Shown: positions 1 through 12,752, counted from the stretch's first letter. The stretch is 64,000 nt of DNA from Malus domestica (GCF_042453785.1 NC_091662.1:2175001-2239000), one strand, 5' to 3'. The notes: generated by a model from the letters alone, not told the origin. Numbers and translations: made by a program.

Positions 1-583
1 GAGAAGTCACGGGAGTCCTAGGGTTTTTAACTAGCAGCAATAGCTGCCTTTTGTTGTGGGAGAAAGGCTGTCACATAGAAGAAGAAAAGAGAAGGGAGTA
101 GCAGAAAGTAGGATAGTGCACCATTTTATGTTTTAGTAGCCCATCTTTGTGAGAGGAAAAGAAGCTGCAGAGAGCAGAAAACTAAGAGTAGAAAGAGAAG
201 AAAGAAAGGTGATTTTCTTTTTTTGTAGGTACTCACTCAATCAAAGTTGTATTTGTGTATTAGCTTTGAGCTTTGTATATAGAGGAAATTATTCACTATA
301 TTTCCCTCTCTATTTGTTTCTTTGGTGAGTGAGAGCTATTGGGTGTATTGGGTTATTTGGGTTGTGAGATTGCCAACACTTTGTAAACTCCCATTTGGTT
401 GATAGTGGATTATTGGGTGAGCTCCTACTGCTCCGAGGACGTACTCCAGTTACACTGACTGTTGAGGAACCTCGTTAAAATCTTGGTGTTCTTTAATATT
501 TTGTTCTTGCATTTCATTTGGTAAATTTCCTGTGGGTTAGCTTGAGTTGGTTCCAACGGGTTTGGTGCTATCCTAGCACAACA
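1..583 (+). repeat. 5' LTR of the first copia element (truncated by window)
   Basis: It is collinear with 4927-5509 and ends in CAACA directly before the primer-binding site. Only its last 583 bp are present. Differences from the 3' LTR are all single-base substitutions. Confidence 0.95.
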
Positions 584-584
584 A

Positions 585-597
585 TTGGTATCAGAGC
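585..597 (+). other. Primer-binding site for initiator Met tRNA
   Basis: TTGGTATCAGAGC follows the 5' LTR by one base. It matches the 3' end complement of plant initiator Met tRNA used by copia elements. Confidence 0.85.
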
Positions 598-632
598 ACT
601 GGTTGCTCTTGGGTACTATCTAGTTGCCAAAG

Positions 633-3600
633 ATGTCAGACGGGCAAGATGAGAATCCTTTTGGAAGTAGCTCCGGGTTTGCAAGAACTACGGTGCAAAA
701 TGCAAAGTTCGAAGTGGAAAAGTTTGATGGCACAAACAACTTCGGGATGTGGCAATGTGAGGTCAAAGATGTGTTGGCTCAACAAGATCTAATTGCCGCT
801 TTGGGAGAGAAGCCGGAAACTATGTCGAAGCCGGAATGAGAGAAATTAAATTTGTGGGCTTGCTCTTCAATTCGGTTGTGCCTTGCAAAAACTCAGAAGT
901 ATTTTGTGATGCGGGTGACATTAGCAAGTGTGTTGTGGCAAAAATTGGAAGACAAGTATATGACGAAGAGTGCAGAGAACCGGCTACACTTGAAGAAAAA
1001 GCTCTACCGCTTCCAATACAAAGAAGGTACAAAAATGATTAGACACCTTGATGCTTTTAATAAGTTGATTGCCGACTTATTAAATTTAGATGAGGATATT
1101 AAGGATGAAGATAAGGCCTTAATATTGTTGAATTCCTTGCCGGACTCTTATGAGCATTTTGTTACCACTATTATGCATGGTAAAGAAACTGTGAAATTTG
1201 AAGATGTGTCAAATGCCTTGATGAATTATGAAATGAGGAGATAAAAACCATGATAGTACCTCTGAAGCTTTATTTGTTAGAGGTAGATCATCGGAGAGAA
1301 GATCATCTTCTAGTAGGAAAAAATCACAGTCTCGACCTAGAGGAAACTCTAAAGGTAGAAAACCTTTGGAAAGGGATGAATGTGCCTTTTGTCGTAATAA
1401 GGGCCATTGGAAGAAAGATTGTCCTAAATTGAAGACCAAAGGCAAAGAAAGTTCTGAAGCTAATGTTGCTGAGGTTGAAACAGATTTTTCTGATTTTGCT
1501 TTAACCACTTCCTCATCATTTGATTGTGCTACTAAGTGGGTGTTGGATACGGGTTGTACTCATCATATGACTTCTCACAAGGATTGGTTTTCAAGCTTGA
1601 AAGAGTTTGATGGTGGCGTTGTGTTCATGGGAGATGACAATCCTTGCACAACAAAAGGGATTGGTACAGTTCGTTTGAAGTTGCATGATGGCATGGTTAA
1701 AGAGTTGACAGGTGTTCGGTATGTACCGAATTTGAAGAAAAATCTTATTTCTTTGGGTACTTTGGAATCCAAGGGTTTCAGGTTTCATTCAGATGGACAT
1801 ACATTGAAAGTTACTTATGGTGCACTTGTTGTGATGAAAGCTCATAGATGTGGCCATTTGTATTTATTGCAGGGAAGCACTGTGACAGGTGAAGCATCTG
1901 TAGTCTCTGAAAATATGGGCACATCTGATTCAAATACTACTAGATTGTGGCATATGAGATTAGGCCATGCCGGTGAGAAAGCTCTACAAGGGCTTGTGAA
2001 ACAAGGTCTTTTAAAAGGTGCCACGACTTGTAAACTTGATTTCTGCGAGCATTGTGTCTTGGGGAAGCAAACTAGAGTGAAGTTTGGTACTGATGTACAT
2101 CAGACGAAGGGCATTCTTGATTATGTGCATTCGGATGTTTGGGGTCCTACAAAGACTCCCTCTTTGAGTGGTAGACATTGGTTCGTGACCTTTGTTGATG
2201 ATTATTCAAGAAGGTCTTGGGTCTACACTATGAAGCACAAGAGTGAGGTGTTAAGCATTTTCTTGGGATGAAAGAAAATGGTTGAGAACCAGACTGGGAG
2301 AAAGATTAAGATTTTGAGATCGGATAATGGTGGTGAATACACATCCGACCCTTTCTTTAAAGTTTGCAAAGAGGAAGGAATTGTGAGACATTTTAGTGTT
2401 CGGGGAACTCCACAACAAAATGGAGTTGCAGAAAGATTGAATCGAACCTTGCTTGAGAAGGTTAGATGTATGTTGTCTCAGTCGGGTTTAAGCAAGTCAT
2501 TTTGGGTAGAGGCAGTTAATTATGCATGTCACATCATCAACCGATTACCCTCAGCTGCTATTCAGGGTAAGACACCAATGGAGGTATGGACTGGAAAACC
2601 TTCTTCTGATTATGACTATATCCGTATTTTTGGTTCACCTGCTTATTTTCATGTGACTGAAAATAAACTTGATCCTAGAGCCAAAAAGGCTATCTTTCTT
2701 GGTTTTAGTAGTGGTGTCAAAGGTTACAGGTTGTGGTGCCTAGAGATGAAGAAACTTGTAATCAGTAGAGATGTGACATTTGATGAAGAAAGTATGTTCA
2801 ATGACTCTGAGAAGAATGTGAAAGATGTCCAACAGGTGGAGCTTGAGAAAGTTGCCTCTGGTACTTCAAATCCTATTTCCGCTGATGTCGATGCCACTAC
2901 AAGTGAAGAAGTTGGAGACCATGAGGATGTTGAAGAAGTTGAACTTGAAGATTCTATTCAAGTTGAAGAGGAAGTTTCACCTCAAGAGTCTATTGCCAAG
3001 AACAGAGGAAAGAGACAAATTACCAAGCCAGCTCGGTATAGTGACTATGTTTCTTTTACTCTTCCTATTATCACTGATGAAATTCCATCTAATTTCGAGG
3101 AAGCCATTGAGAGTGAGGAGAAGGAGAGGTGGTGCAATGCCATGGGTGATGAGATGAATTCTCTCTTGAAGAACAAGACTTGGGAGTTAGCTAAATTGCC
3201 TAAGGGCAAGAAAGCTATCGGTTGCAAATGGGTGTATGCCAAGAAGGAAGATGCTGATGAGAAAAGCAATGTGAGATTCAAAGCAAGATTAGTTGCTAAA
3301 GGGTATGCACAAAAGGAGGGCATTGACTACAATGAAATATTTTCTCTGGTTGTGAAGCACTCCTCAATTCGTATTATGTTAGCTTTTGTTGCACAATATG
3401 ATCTTGAGCTTGTGCAACTTGATGTGAAGACGGCTTTCCTACATGGTGATTTGAATGAAGAGATTTATATGTGTCAACCGGATGGGTATATAGTGAAAGG
3501 GAAGGAGAACTTGTTTTGCAAATTGAAGAAATCACTATATGGCTTGAAGCAATCTCCAAGACAATGGTATTTGAGGTTTAATAAATTTATGAGAGGCCAA

Positions 3601-4659
3601 AATTATTCTAGAAGTCAATATGATCATTGTGTGTACTTCAAGAAGTTGCAAGATGGGTCTTTCATTTATTTGTTGATATATGTTGATGATATGTTGATTG
3701 CCTCAAAGAATTTTGAAGAGATTGAAAAATTAAAGAAGCAAATGAAGAATGAGTTTGAGATGAAGGATCTTGGTGAAGCGAAGAAGATCCTTGGCATGGA
3801 AATCACTAGAGATAGAGAGAAGGGTTTGGTCAGTTTGAATCAAAGACAATACCTTGAGAAGTTGATTCGGAAGTTTGGAGTTCATGATTCAACTAAACCG
3901 GTTAGTACCCCTTTGGCTCCTCATTTAAAATTGAGTTCTCTACAATGTCCTAAAAATGATAAAGAGAAGCTGCAAATGAAAAATATACCATATGCAAATT
4001 TGGTTGGTAGTTTGATGTATGCAATGGTATGCTCTAGACCGGATATTGCTCATGCAGTTGGCATGGTGAGTCGATATATGCATAATCCAGGTAAAGAGCA
4101 TTGGCAAGCAGCTAAGTGGATATTGAGGTATCTCCATGGTACTCGAGATGTTGGTTTATGCTTTGAGAGAGATGACTCTGGTATTGGTCATTTTGCAGTT
4201 GGTTATGTTGATTCAGATTATGCAGGTGATCTGGATGGAAGGAAGTCTACTACAGGCTATGTGTTTACTATGGCTAAAGGGCCAGTTTGTTGGATGTCCA
4301 TTTTGCAGTCGTCTGTTGCCTTGTCTACTACAGAGGCTGAATATATGGCAGTTGCTGAAGCTATAAAGGAGGCCATTTGGATACATGGGCTGATTAGAGA
4401 TTTGGGGGTTGATCAGAAACAGGTGGAGGTACATTGTGATAGTCAGAGTGCCATTTATTTGGCTAAGTATCATGTTCATCATGCGAGGACCAAGCACATA
4501 GATGTGCGTTATCACTTTGTTCGTGAAGTTGTTGGTGAAAGGGAAATCATTCTCCAGAAGATTCCAACTAAAGACAACCCCGCTGATATGTTGACTAAGG
4601 TTGTTGGTGTAGCCAAGTTTGTTCATTGCTTGAACTTGGCTCACATTTTGCCTATATAA
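633..4659 (+). pseudogene. copia gag-pol with two nonsense codons and a frameshift
   Basis: Gag starts at the ATG at 633. A TGA at 837-839 interrupts it and the same frame reopens at once. Near 1240 the frame shifts by one, and the new frame carries a CCHC zinc knuckle (C-A-F-C...H...C, about 1380-1425) and the aspartic protease motif D-T-G (about 1545). The integrase zinc region (H-x-H-type with CEHC) lies near 1950-2070. A TGA at 2269-2271 then splits the integrase core. From 2278 the frame is open for 793 residues: SDNGGEY and the last acidic residue of the integrase core, reverse transcriptase with YVDDM near 3680, and copia RNase H with SDYAGD near 4213. Domain order marks Ty1/copia. The two stops sit where tryptophan is usual in this family, which fits TGG-to-TGA change; that is inference. 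Confidence 0.93.
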
Positions 4660-4778
4660 AGAAGGCGTTGAGCAATAGGAGTTTTGGAGCATTTAGCTAT
4701 GCATGAGTTGTTCTCTTGCTAGTGTTTGGGAGTGTTTTTGTGTTGGTTGGCTTATCACGGTGATTTCGGAACTTGGCC

Positions 4779-4789
4779 AAGGTGGAGAT
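4779..4789 (+). other. Polypurine tract of the first copia element
   Basis: A purine-rich stretch (AAGGTGGAGAT) lies directly before the 3' LTR, the usual position for plus-strand priming. Confidence 0.7.
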
Positions 4790-5509
4790 TGTTGGAGTAT
4801 GTGGCCAAGTGGCCAACTTTTGGCTATAAACAATTCAAAAGAAAAAAAGACAACATGATGATGTTTCTTCCTTGTTTTGGGGAAAAGAAAAGCACACTTT
4901 GTCTAAAGTTTTTCTTTGGTCCATGTGAGAAGTCACTGGAGTCCTAGGGTTTTTAACTAGCAGCAATAGCTGCCTTTTGTTGTGGGAGAAAGGCTGTCAC
5001 ATAGAAGAAGAAAAGAGAAGGGAGTAGCAGAAAGTAGGATAGTGCACCATTTTCTGTTTTAGTAGCCCATCTTTGTGAAAGGAAAAGAAGCTGCAGAGAG
5101 CAGAAAACTAAGAGTAGAAAGAGAAGAAAGAAAGGTGATTTTCTTTCTTTGTAGGTACTCACTCAATCAAAGTTGTATTTGTGTATTAGCTTTGAGCTTT
5201 GTATAGAGAGGAAATTATTCACTATATTTCCCTCTCTATTTGTTTCTTTGGTGAGTGAGAGCTATTGGGTGTATTGGGTTATTTGGGTTGTGAGATTGCC
5301 AACACTTTGTAAACTCCCATTTGATTGATAGTGGATTATTGGGTGAGCTCCTACTGCTCCGATGACGTACTCCAGTTACACTGACTGTTGAGGAACCTCG
5401 TTAAAATCTTGGTGTTCTTTAATATTTTGTTCTTGCATTTCATTTGGTAAATTTCCTGTGGGTTAGCTTGAGTTGGTTCCAATGGGTTTGGTGCTATCCT
5501 AGCACAACA
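4790..5509 (+). repeat. 3' LTR of the first copia element
   Basis: 720 bp, beginning TGTTGGAGTATG and ending AGCACAACA. Its last 583 bp match the partial 5' LTR. Confidence 0.93.
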
Positions 5510-6089
5510 CCAAAGACCACAAGTATGCCCACTGCTTGGACACAAGGCTCGCGCTTATGGCGAGTTTTGAGCTGGAAGGTTTTATGGATGGCTAGGACGG
5601 TCAAGTGAGGTTGTAGTAGTGGTGGTGGTGATGTGTCCACAAGCATCCGACGATGGGTCTGTAAAGAAGCACTTTGCGGCTGGAACGATGTGTAGGGGGT
5701 TCTTTTGATACAATGTCGAATCTTCTTAATTACGAGAGAACATTCTTTTTATGTAGCTACGATGTGCTAGTGTATTGGTGCTTCGAGTGTTAGTGTTGTA
5801 CTGGAGTATAATGTACCATTCCGATGATATTGTAATGTACTACTCTGTCGATTTGAAAAAAAAACTTGTACGCACACCTATTGAAGAAAAATTTGAGTCA
5901 ATTGTAACAAAACTCAAGGTTGAAACTTTGTCGAACTAAGGTCGGAACTTTGTTCGAACGATTACATAGGACAAGTAGAAAGAACGAGAATTCACATGTA
6001 AGTGAGGAAAGAAAAAATTAAAAACCAAAACAAAAAGAAGAAAGAATTGACATATTTGGAGATTGCGACGTCAATTAAAGAGCCAATTC
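5510..6089. other. Unassigned flank of the copia element
   Basis: Anonymous sequence with no reading frame I recognise. It may include part of a host UTR cut by the retrotransposon, but nothing supports a gene call. Confidence 0.4.
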
Positions 6090-6218
6090 TCAGAGAGGAA
6101 GCACCGGAGGCTGGTGGTGGCGGTGGAGCGGAAGCAGGAGAGAGTAGGGAAATCCGACGGTGAGATTGACCTTTTGGCCCCGCTCGTAGTTATCACCAAC
6201 GGAAGAGATGAAGTAGCT
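6090..6218 (-). pseudogene. Phytocyanin 3' fragment
   Basis: 43 codons read S-Y-F-I-S-S-V-G-D-N-Y-E-R-G-Q-K-V and end in a TGA. This matches the last beta strands of a phytocyanin (consensus F-I-C-T..GHC..GQK). The copper Cys is Ser and the copper His is Asn, and no signal peptide or first half is present. It lies just downstream of the next phytocyanin relic and reads like a decayed second copy of its last exon. The match is short, so the family is fairly sure but the boundaries are not. Confidence 0.65.
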
Positions 6219-6321
6219 TATAAAAATTAATTAATAAATGAACATTTATTGTAATATAGCTTATTTTATAATTAAAATAGAGGATTAGACGATATTAATT
6301 TCTTGGAAACGACTGCTAAGC

Positions 6322-6919
6322 TTAAGCGACGAAGGAAATTACTGCTACAAGTGTGGGGATGAGCCCAACGAAAGTACGAAGAGTAGTGGTAGTGAGAGAT
6401 GAAGCGTGGGAGGATGGTGGTGGAGGAGCTAACAGAGAAGAGGTGGTGGTTGGTGATCCAACGGTGATGCTGACCTTTTGGCCTTGCTCGCGGTGGTCAC
6501 CAACGGTGCAGATGAAGAAGCGGGAACTGGTAGAATTGAGTACCGTCCTTACTCCTGGTCCCAGTACGATCCCAGGGTCACTACTGCAGCTATCATATTC
6601 TTCGTTTGTTGCTATTTCCCCCACATTATGGTCCCACGTTTCAGTCCAATTGAACACTGCAATGCCAAAAAATCACAACAATAAGTTAACAACAAAGATA
6701 TATAAATACTCATATGAACTTGGACACAAGAGCCAGGAATAATTAATGCCCCGGTTCGGTTACCTGACCTAACTTCCGTCTAGTTGTTACTGGAAATTGG
6801 AAAGCGCACTTACCGACTTTATCTCCTATTTGGAATGTCTTTGAGGCAGCGCAGTCGGAGTAAACGGAGGTGTATAAGGGCAAGCCACCGCCATACTCAC
6901 CAAGCAAGCCATCATCATA
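6322..6919 (-). pseudogene. Phytocyanin pseudogene lacking its signal-peptide region
   Basis: Exon 2 (complement 6322-6656) follows a GCAG acceptor. It encodes F-N-W-T, an EEYDSC stretch, FFICTVGDH and GQKVSITVG, then a Ser/Pro-rich linker and a hydrophobic GPI-like tail. The exon 1 relic (complement 6814-6919) ends ASKTFQIGDKV at a good GTAAGT donor, giving a 157-nt intron and the family's phase-1 junction. Upstream of the relic the frame meets stops, and no signal peptide or normal VGD...W start remains. Exon 2 is still open, which suggests recent loss of the 5' end. An undetected upstream exon is possible but unlikely in this family. Confidence 0.75.
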
Positions 6920-9116
6920 TTAATATCTCTGCGACTGCCCATATCCTTACGCATGGTGAATATTTTGATCGGCGTACGTGTTTTTCGGCGATCTGCAAGT
7001 ACTTTTTCTTGGATCGACGTACGTGTTTTTCCTTTTTCGTTTATAAATATGCATGCGTACGATTTATGAAATCAATTTTCTAATAAATTAAGCATATATG
7101 TTGTATGTGTGGCGGGAAAACCTTGAAAACTTTGAACAAGTTGAATATAACCCTGCATTGCCTGGTGATTTTGATGCACTCTAAAAGAAAAAAGAAGAAA
7201 GAAATCACCAAGTTTTACCAGTTCCATCGTCCCAGAGTCAAAGACTTACGGGTTCATTGAGGGATGCCGTTGCACTCCCACACACGACCTGGTCTATGAA
7301 TCTACGATTTCTTCTCTTTAACTTCTAGTTTTCAAAGAACTAGTATCTTTACTCTTTCGCAACTCTACATGCTTGCTATACTTTAAAGTATAAACGCGTT
7401 GTTTATTCATATTATAACACATAACTCTAGCCTCAACAACACTCAACCGAAAAATTATCTAGTAGGGAAGGAATAAAAAAGAAACCAAATTACACGTGTG
7501 AAAGATGTCTTTTTGCCCTTGATCTTGTCCTTGCCCTCCTAAAACGGATGGACTTGCTCTAAGCTGCCATTTGTATTCAGACATGCCCTGGTCTAAAAAG
7601 ACTCTAATTAAGCTGACTGCAGTCGTTTGAGTTCAAGTGAGGTATGCAAAGGATAATGTTTTCAACTTCAAAAGTTTACTTAACCCTCGTCACAAACGGG
7701 TGCCAAATCCGTGGCTATAAGTATCATATTTTGGCTTTCTCCTTCTGCACAAATATTCAAATATCCAAATCACACCCTGATTAGTACCGTGCCAACTGGA
7801 TCACATTGACGTGAAGCTGGCCAACATGGCCAGAAGCTAGTCAGTAGCGTTATCGCCGGAACTAAACCTATCGATCCTAGTCCGACTCTATCCCCACCAG
7901 CACCGCCGCCGCCAAACTCCACTTACCAGCTCTAACACCTGTTGCCACCGCTTGTTCTATTTGTTATCTCCACCATAGTCATGTCTTTCTTCTTGTACTT
8001 ACATCTAAATATTAACTCTATAACGTGTATATTATTATTTTTATATCAGTAATGCTAATTGATCACATCTATATCGAATATGATAATGCTTGTGTCCTTT
8101 ACATGGGGGACTTACTTGTTCCACCAATTACGATTAACGAACTTTTACCATATGAACATCATAATCAAAATCATTTATTATCTTTATCATTATCTAAAGA
8201 TTATATGTGCAAAAAAAAAAAAACATTCAATTTGAGATGTTTTAGCCATTCACATGTATAAAACAAATGGACGTTTTATCATAAGGATGTTGCTTGTTAC
8301 CAAAACCGTTGATTGGCATAATCGTAAGTAAGGGGACACAAGCATTATCCTATAAAATATATGACCGCTTTTGTTAGAAGGTGATCAACCATAACATATG
8401 GTGATGTGTGATTAATTTAAAATATTATCACTCTAGCTGTTCTAATTTCATGTAAATTCTTCTCTTATTAGAGAAATGATACATAATGTAGAACAAGGAA
8501 CACCATTCTATATATTAATTTATCAAAAGTTTTGTTAAGAAGGTTCTATCGATCATACAATAAAAGCGTTAATCATACCGCAAGGAACAAAATTATTTAA
8601 ACTTATACTGATTGACCAGGCCCAGCTCAATTGACAAAGCTAGGCTTAATTTTGCACATTTGGGGGCCTTATATTCCACATCGCAATTTGATATGTAATA
8701 GTACATTTTGTGGAAATGTGAGACCAAATTATGCAACGTTTATAAAAAGTTGGGTTATTTTTTTTTATCAATTTTTTTTATTGTGGAATTTCAATTTTCT
8801 TTATGGTATCAGAGCAGGTCGGCTCACCTGTGATGTACATTGGCCATACGTGCTTCACGTCCTCCAATTTATGTTTTTCATGTGTTAGACTTGAAAATTC
8901 GCCACACGTGGGAGCGTGCGAGAATGTGAGAACAAAGTCCTACATCGGTGACGGACCAAAACCATGCAAGGGAATTGAACTACTTTTCATATTGTCAATT
9001 ATTTTTAAGATGAAACCTCAGCTTTCTTCGCATTCAACATTTCCAAAAGAAAAGAATATCAATAAACATAATCTGCAGAAACAGCATAACATGAATTGTA
9101 AATGAAGTAAGTACAT
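6920..9116. other. Intergenic region between phytocyanin loci
   Basis: AT-rich sequence without a supported gene. About 7848-8000 resembles 11742-11890, and a dispersed GGTATCAGAGC repeat lies near 8806-8990. Confidence 0.5.
8806..8990 (+). repeat. Dispersed repeat with a GGTATCAGAGC core
   Basis: Contains TATGGTATCAGAGCAGG followed by a block about a shared 'public' intergenic motif (CACACGTG, GAGAACAAAGTCC). Related blocks occur near 27535-27700 on the same strand and near 10740-11345 and 55290-55440 on the other. The core resembles initiator Met tRNA or a copia primer site, so a SINE or LTR-derived origin is possible. Confidence 0.45.
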
Positions 9117-10111
9117 TTAGTTAATGCTAAGGAAGGAGATGACTAGTGCAGTGCAGAGGATTAGGGCAACAATATTAAGGCTGAGAGAAGAAGCGCCGTT
9201 CCATTCCCACCAATGATCATCATCATCGTTATCTCCTGATGAAGAATAATCTCCTCCAATTCTGATAGTCACCTTCTGCCCTAATCTACTGCAGTGACTA
9301 TCTTCCGTGCATATGAAGTAACGGGTCAAGTTGGACGTCAGTACAATTCTTGTAGGGCTGGAATCATAGAAACCAAGAGGGTTGTCCTTTGAGCAGCTAT
9401 CGTAATCAGCCTGTGTTACTTCAGCTACTCTGTGTTCCCCGCTCCATTTGAATTCTGCAAAATGATTGAGAGATAAAGTTAAGCTGATGTTCATCAATAA
9501 GAAAGGATAAACTCTCTTTGAAGGAAGAGATGATGCGCTGTGAACACCTCACTTATACTCAAATTTCTTCGTTTTTAAATCTCACTAATGGACATTGTTG
9601 ACTATTAGGGTAACAAGTGGTCCTCTAGAACTTCGATTTTAAGTCCTAACTAACAATTTTGGTCTACTTAAAACCTAAATCAAAGTGATTATTAACCAAT
9701 TCGAGACTAAAATTTCTAGTCTCAAATGATGATTTTACACCCTAAAACTTCAACCATGTTAACAAATGGGATAAAAGTTGAAGACAAATGAGTATAAATA
9801 GGATTTTCTCAATATGTAATGTTTTTAAAGACATGACGTCATGCACAAAGACGGACTGAATAAAAGGCCAATTTGAATGATGATTTAGAGGTAAGAAAGT
9901 CGGTTGTGAACTAATTAACTTACGACTTACCTATTGTATCACCAATCTGAAATCTCTTTGCGTTAGCCCAGGTGGAATAGGCAACAGAGCCAGCTGGAGG
10001 AATAGTCCAGCCTAAATCATCCCCAACTTTGTAGGTTTCAGCTGTGGCACCCTTCCACAAGGCCACTACAACAAGAAGCAAACAACCGATCAATCCCTTC
10101 TGACTCACCAT
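9117..10111 (-). CDS. Phytocyanin (stellacyanin/uclacyanin-like), GPI-type, copper site kept
   Basis: A small extracellular blue-copper-type protein, probably at the cell surface; the substrate of such proteins is unknown. Exon 1 is complement 9931-10111 and exon 2 complement 9117-9454, with a GTAAGT donor, TTTTGCAG acceptor and 476-nt phase-1 intron, giving 172 residues. Residues 1-24 are a signal peptide (ALWKGATA). The plastocyanin-like domain spans about 26-128, with ligands His68, Cys109, His114 and probably Gln120; Cys81 and Cys115 should form the disulfide. One extra residue separates His114 from Gln120 compared with relatives. An acidic Asp/Trp-rich linker precedes a hydrophobic GPI-type tail. 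A TATA-like TGTATAAGT lies at complement 10176-10184. Confidence 0.92.
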
Positions 10112-10739
10112 TTACTCAATCTCTTCTTTCTCTTTGGAAGTGTTTTGGTGTATGAATCAGTTATTAATGTCGACTACTTATACACAAACAGAATAATGAG
10201 CAAAAGATAGAGTTCGCAGCGGGTGCCTTTAGGAAGGGAGTTCCTATTGTTTTCAAATAAGGCGGCTGAAGCTAACTTTAACTGATCAGAGGTTTGACCA
10301 TATTGTATATCGACCTTTTTTCTTTTGAGAATAAAACGTGTTCTTCTGGAAGCAAAGAGCAAAACATAAGGATTATTGTACAACCTTAGGATATTATTAA
10401 TGTGTACCAACGTTGACTAAAGTTAGTGAATAGAGAAAGTGATGTACATCAGATGGCTGAAACTAGCTATCAACATTAATGTCACGGACTTGAGATCGGC
10501 AAAAACTATGAATTCAAAATGCGAGTAAATTTAAATAGATAAAAATCTAAAATGAAAGAAAATATAGGGGAATTTGGGGTTGGAGACAAATAGTTAGACA
10601 AAATTACTAACAAAAAGAGAATGAGATTATTGGAAAGGGTTTAATTAGTTCATATGGTTAAGCAATTGGGACCTAGTGGTATAGCTAAAAGAAAGTTGAG
10701 ATTATACAATAAACTAATTGACAACACATGGAGTACACA

Positions 10740-11345
10740 ACTTGTTTTTAAACCCATGTAAGATCCATTCTCCAATTAATGTGAGATTCATTCTCAACGC
10801 ACTTCATCACATGCGACGAACCCTCTTAGAAATAAAAACTAGATTTGCCTAACTCCTTCAACCTATTGGTCAAGTTACTTGTTTCCACTTGCCTTACAAG
10901 TCGAGCCGAGCATATATGTGCAATACAAATTTGGTGACGTGGAGCATGTGTGGTATTTGGGCTTGACACATGAGACAACATGCTTTGATAGCCTGAAAAA
11001 AGTTGAGGTTCCACCATAAAATCAATTAACAATATTGAGAGTAGCTCAATTTCTTATAAACTCATACAAGGTCCCTTCTCTCATCAAGGAGGGATTCATT
11101 CTTAACAGGCTTCTTCATGTGTGGCGGATTTTCAAGCCAAACATGTGAACAACACAAGAAAGGTGATGTGCGTGGATAACATGTGACCATTGGGTTTCAC
11201 ATGTGGGACAACCAACTCTGACATCGTGAAGTAAGTTGAGGTTCCATCATAAAACCAACTGGAAAAACGAGGAATTACCCAACTTACCTATAAGTCTATG
11301 CAAATTCTCTTCTCCCATCAATGTGGGATTCACTCTTAATATAGG
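10740..11345 (-). repeat. Tandem copies of a dispersed intergenic repeat
   Basis: Two to three diverged units share the blocks 'ttgaggttccaccataaaa' (near 11003 and 11237) and 'catcaatgtgggattcat'-like endings (10775, 11090, 11310). A similar unit lies near 55340. They are on the minus strand relative to the block at 8806. Confidence 0.5.
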
Positions 11346-11741
11346 CATGGTATGAGATGTGCAATGTTTGTTTATTCATTTATATGAATTAATGAGAATA
11401 GAGACAAGAAATTTGCATTGTAATTTGCATACATCAATAATGATTTGATACTTGACCACAAGATGTACTTATTTAGCGTTGTCAATTTACTGTGATAATG
11501 TGTATGCCCTTATTACTGTTGATACTCACCCCTCCACAAATATTTTTTTTGTAGGTTTACAAACTAGACATTGGTAAGATAGACGGATGATATCAAATTA
11601 GATAGGAGGGAAGGAATTTTATTTCTTCTTGCAGTTGTAAGAAATTATTGGTTAATTTTACAAGAGGAATTTACTTTCATCCAATTTTAGGTTCTATTTG
11701 TTTATTTAAATTTGACTCACACTTCAAATTCGAAATTGCAT

Positions 11742-11890
11742 GATAGTTATCGCTAGAACTAACCCTGTTGTTTCTAGTCCAAAATTGCCCCCATCCCCAT
11801 CGTCGTCGCCAAACTCTGCTTTAGCTGCGACGTCCGTTGCCACCACTTTATTTGCAATCGTGTCTACTATCATGCTATGTTAATATTAAT
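11742..11890. repeat. Block homologous to 7848-8000
   Basis: Both contain 'gttatcgc.(a/g)gaactaa', a Pro-rich-looking GC-rich stretch 'gccaaactc' and 'gttgccacc'. They sit at matching places downstream of neighbouring phytocyanin loci, so the duplication unit probably included intergenic DNA. Confidence 0.5.
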
Positions 11891-12752
11891 CTACGTGTTG
11901 TAATATGATCTTACACATATCAATTGGCAGCCATTGTTGTGACTGGCTTTCGAGGCCCCCTAATTTCATTTTGGACCTCTTAGTTGAGGATTGCTTGTGA
12001 CTGATTTTACTGGTTACTTGTAATCTTTGATGTACTGTCTGGATTGGGGCTGTTTTGGCTCCAATCTCTGAAGATTACCATCGCAACTTTTCAAATTGAA
12101 AAAAAAATAAAAATGCGTGACTATATGTGGTGGTCACACCAAATAACTTATCTTGAATTTTAATTGTACCTCCACATGTGTAACATGTATCATTTTATAA
12201 ATTTTTACCAATGTATTATTTGACTATTTCTGAGAAGGTGAGTTTTTCTTAACTGATAGATATGAATAATAGGCGTTAATCATAACGCATGGCTGATATA
12301 GATTTACTGAGTCACAATTTATCCTCGGATTGACTAAAGTCTAAACTGAGCACGACTAAACCCATCTCAACGGACAGAGCTGGCCTTAATTAATTCATCC
12401 AAAAAGTTCGAGAAAAAAGGCTTAAATAGATTAATTTCATGTGGTGATAGGGTAATCAGAAGGTATAGCTCATGTGGTAAAAAATTATTAGGATTGAAAC
12501 CCCTATAGTGAAGTCCATAAGGATTGAAACTGACATGCTAACACAAGGCTATCTTCCTACGACTCTATCATCATGGGACTAATAATCCAATTAGGCCAAA
12601 AAATAAAATCCAAAACTTTCCGAAACATTCGAGCAAATAAAACAAAGTCCAAAACTTCCAACTCTGAATGGAAAATCTTTGCTTTAGTAGTAATGAAAAG
12701 AATCAATCAAAATGATGAAAACACATGAATATAAATTAGGTATTAAGTAGAA

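Larger units (their letters stand above)
1..5509 (+). mobile_element. Ty1/copia LTR retrotransposon, nearly full length
   Basis: The element holds a 5' LTR cut by the window edge, a tRNA-Met type primer site, gag, protease, integrase, reverse transcriptase and RNase H in copia order, a purine tract and a complete 720-bp 3' LTR. Positions 1-583 align without gaps to 4927-5509, so about 137 bp of the 5' LTR lie outside the window. I counted 8 substitutions in 583 bp between the LTRs (about 1.4%), which implies a recent insertion. Two in-frame stops and a frameshift break the coding region, so this copy should depend on other elements. The left target duplication is outside the window. Confidence 0.95.

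Noticed and set aside
8806-8830. GGTATCAGAGC as a true retrotransposon primer site
   Set aside because: No LTR end precedes it and no gag follows; it belongs to a dispersed repeat.
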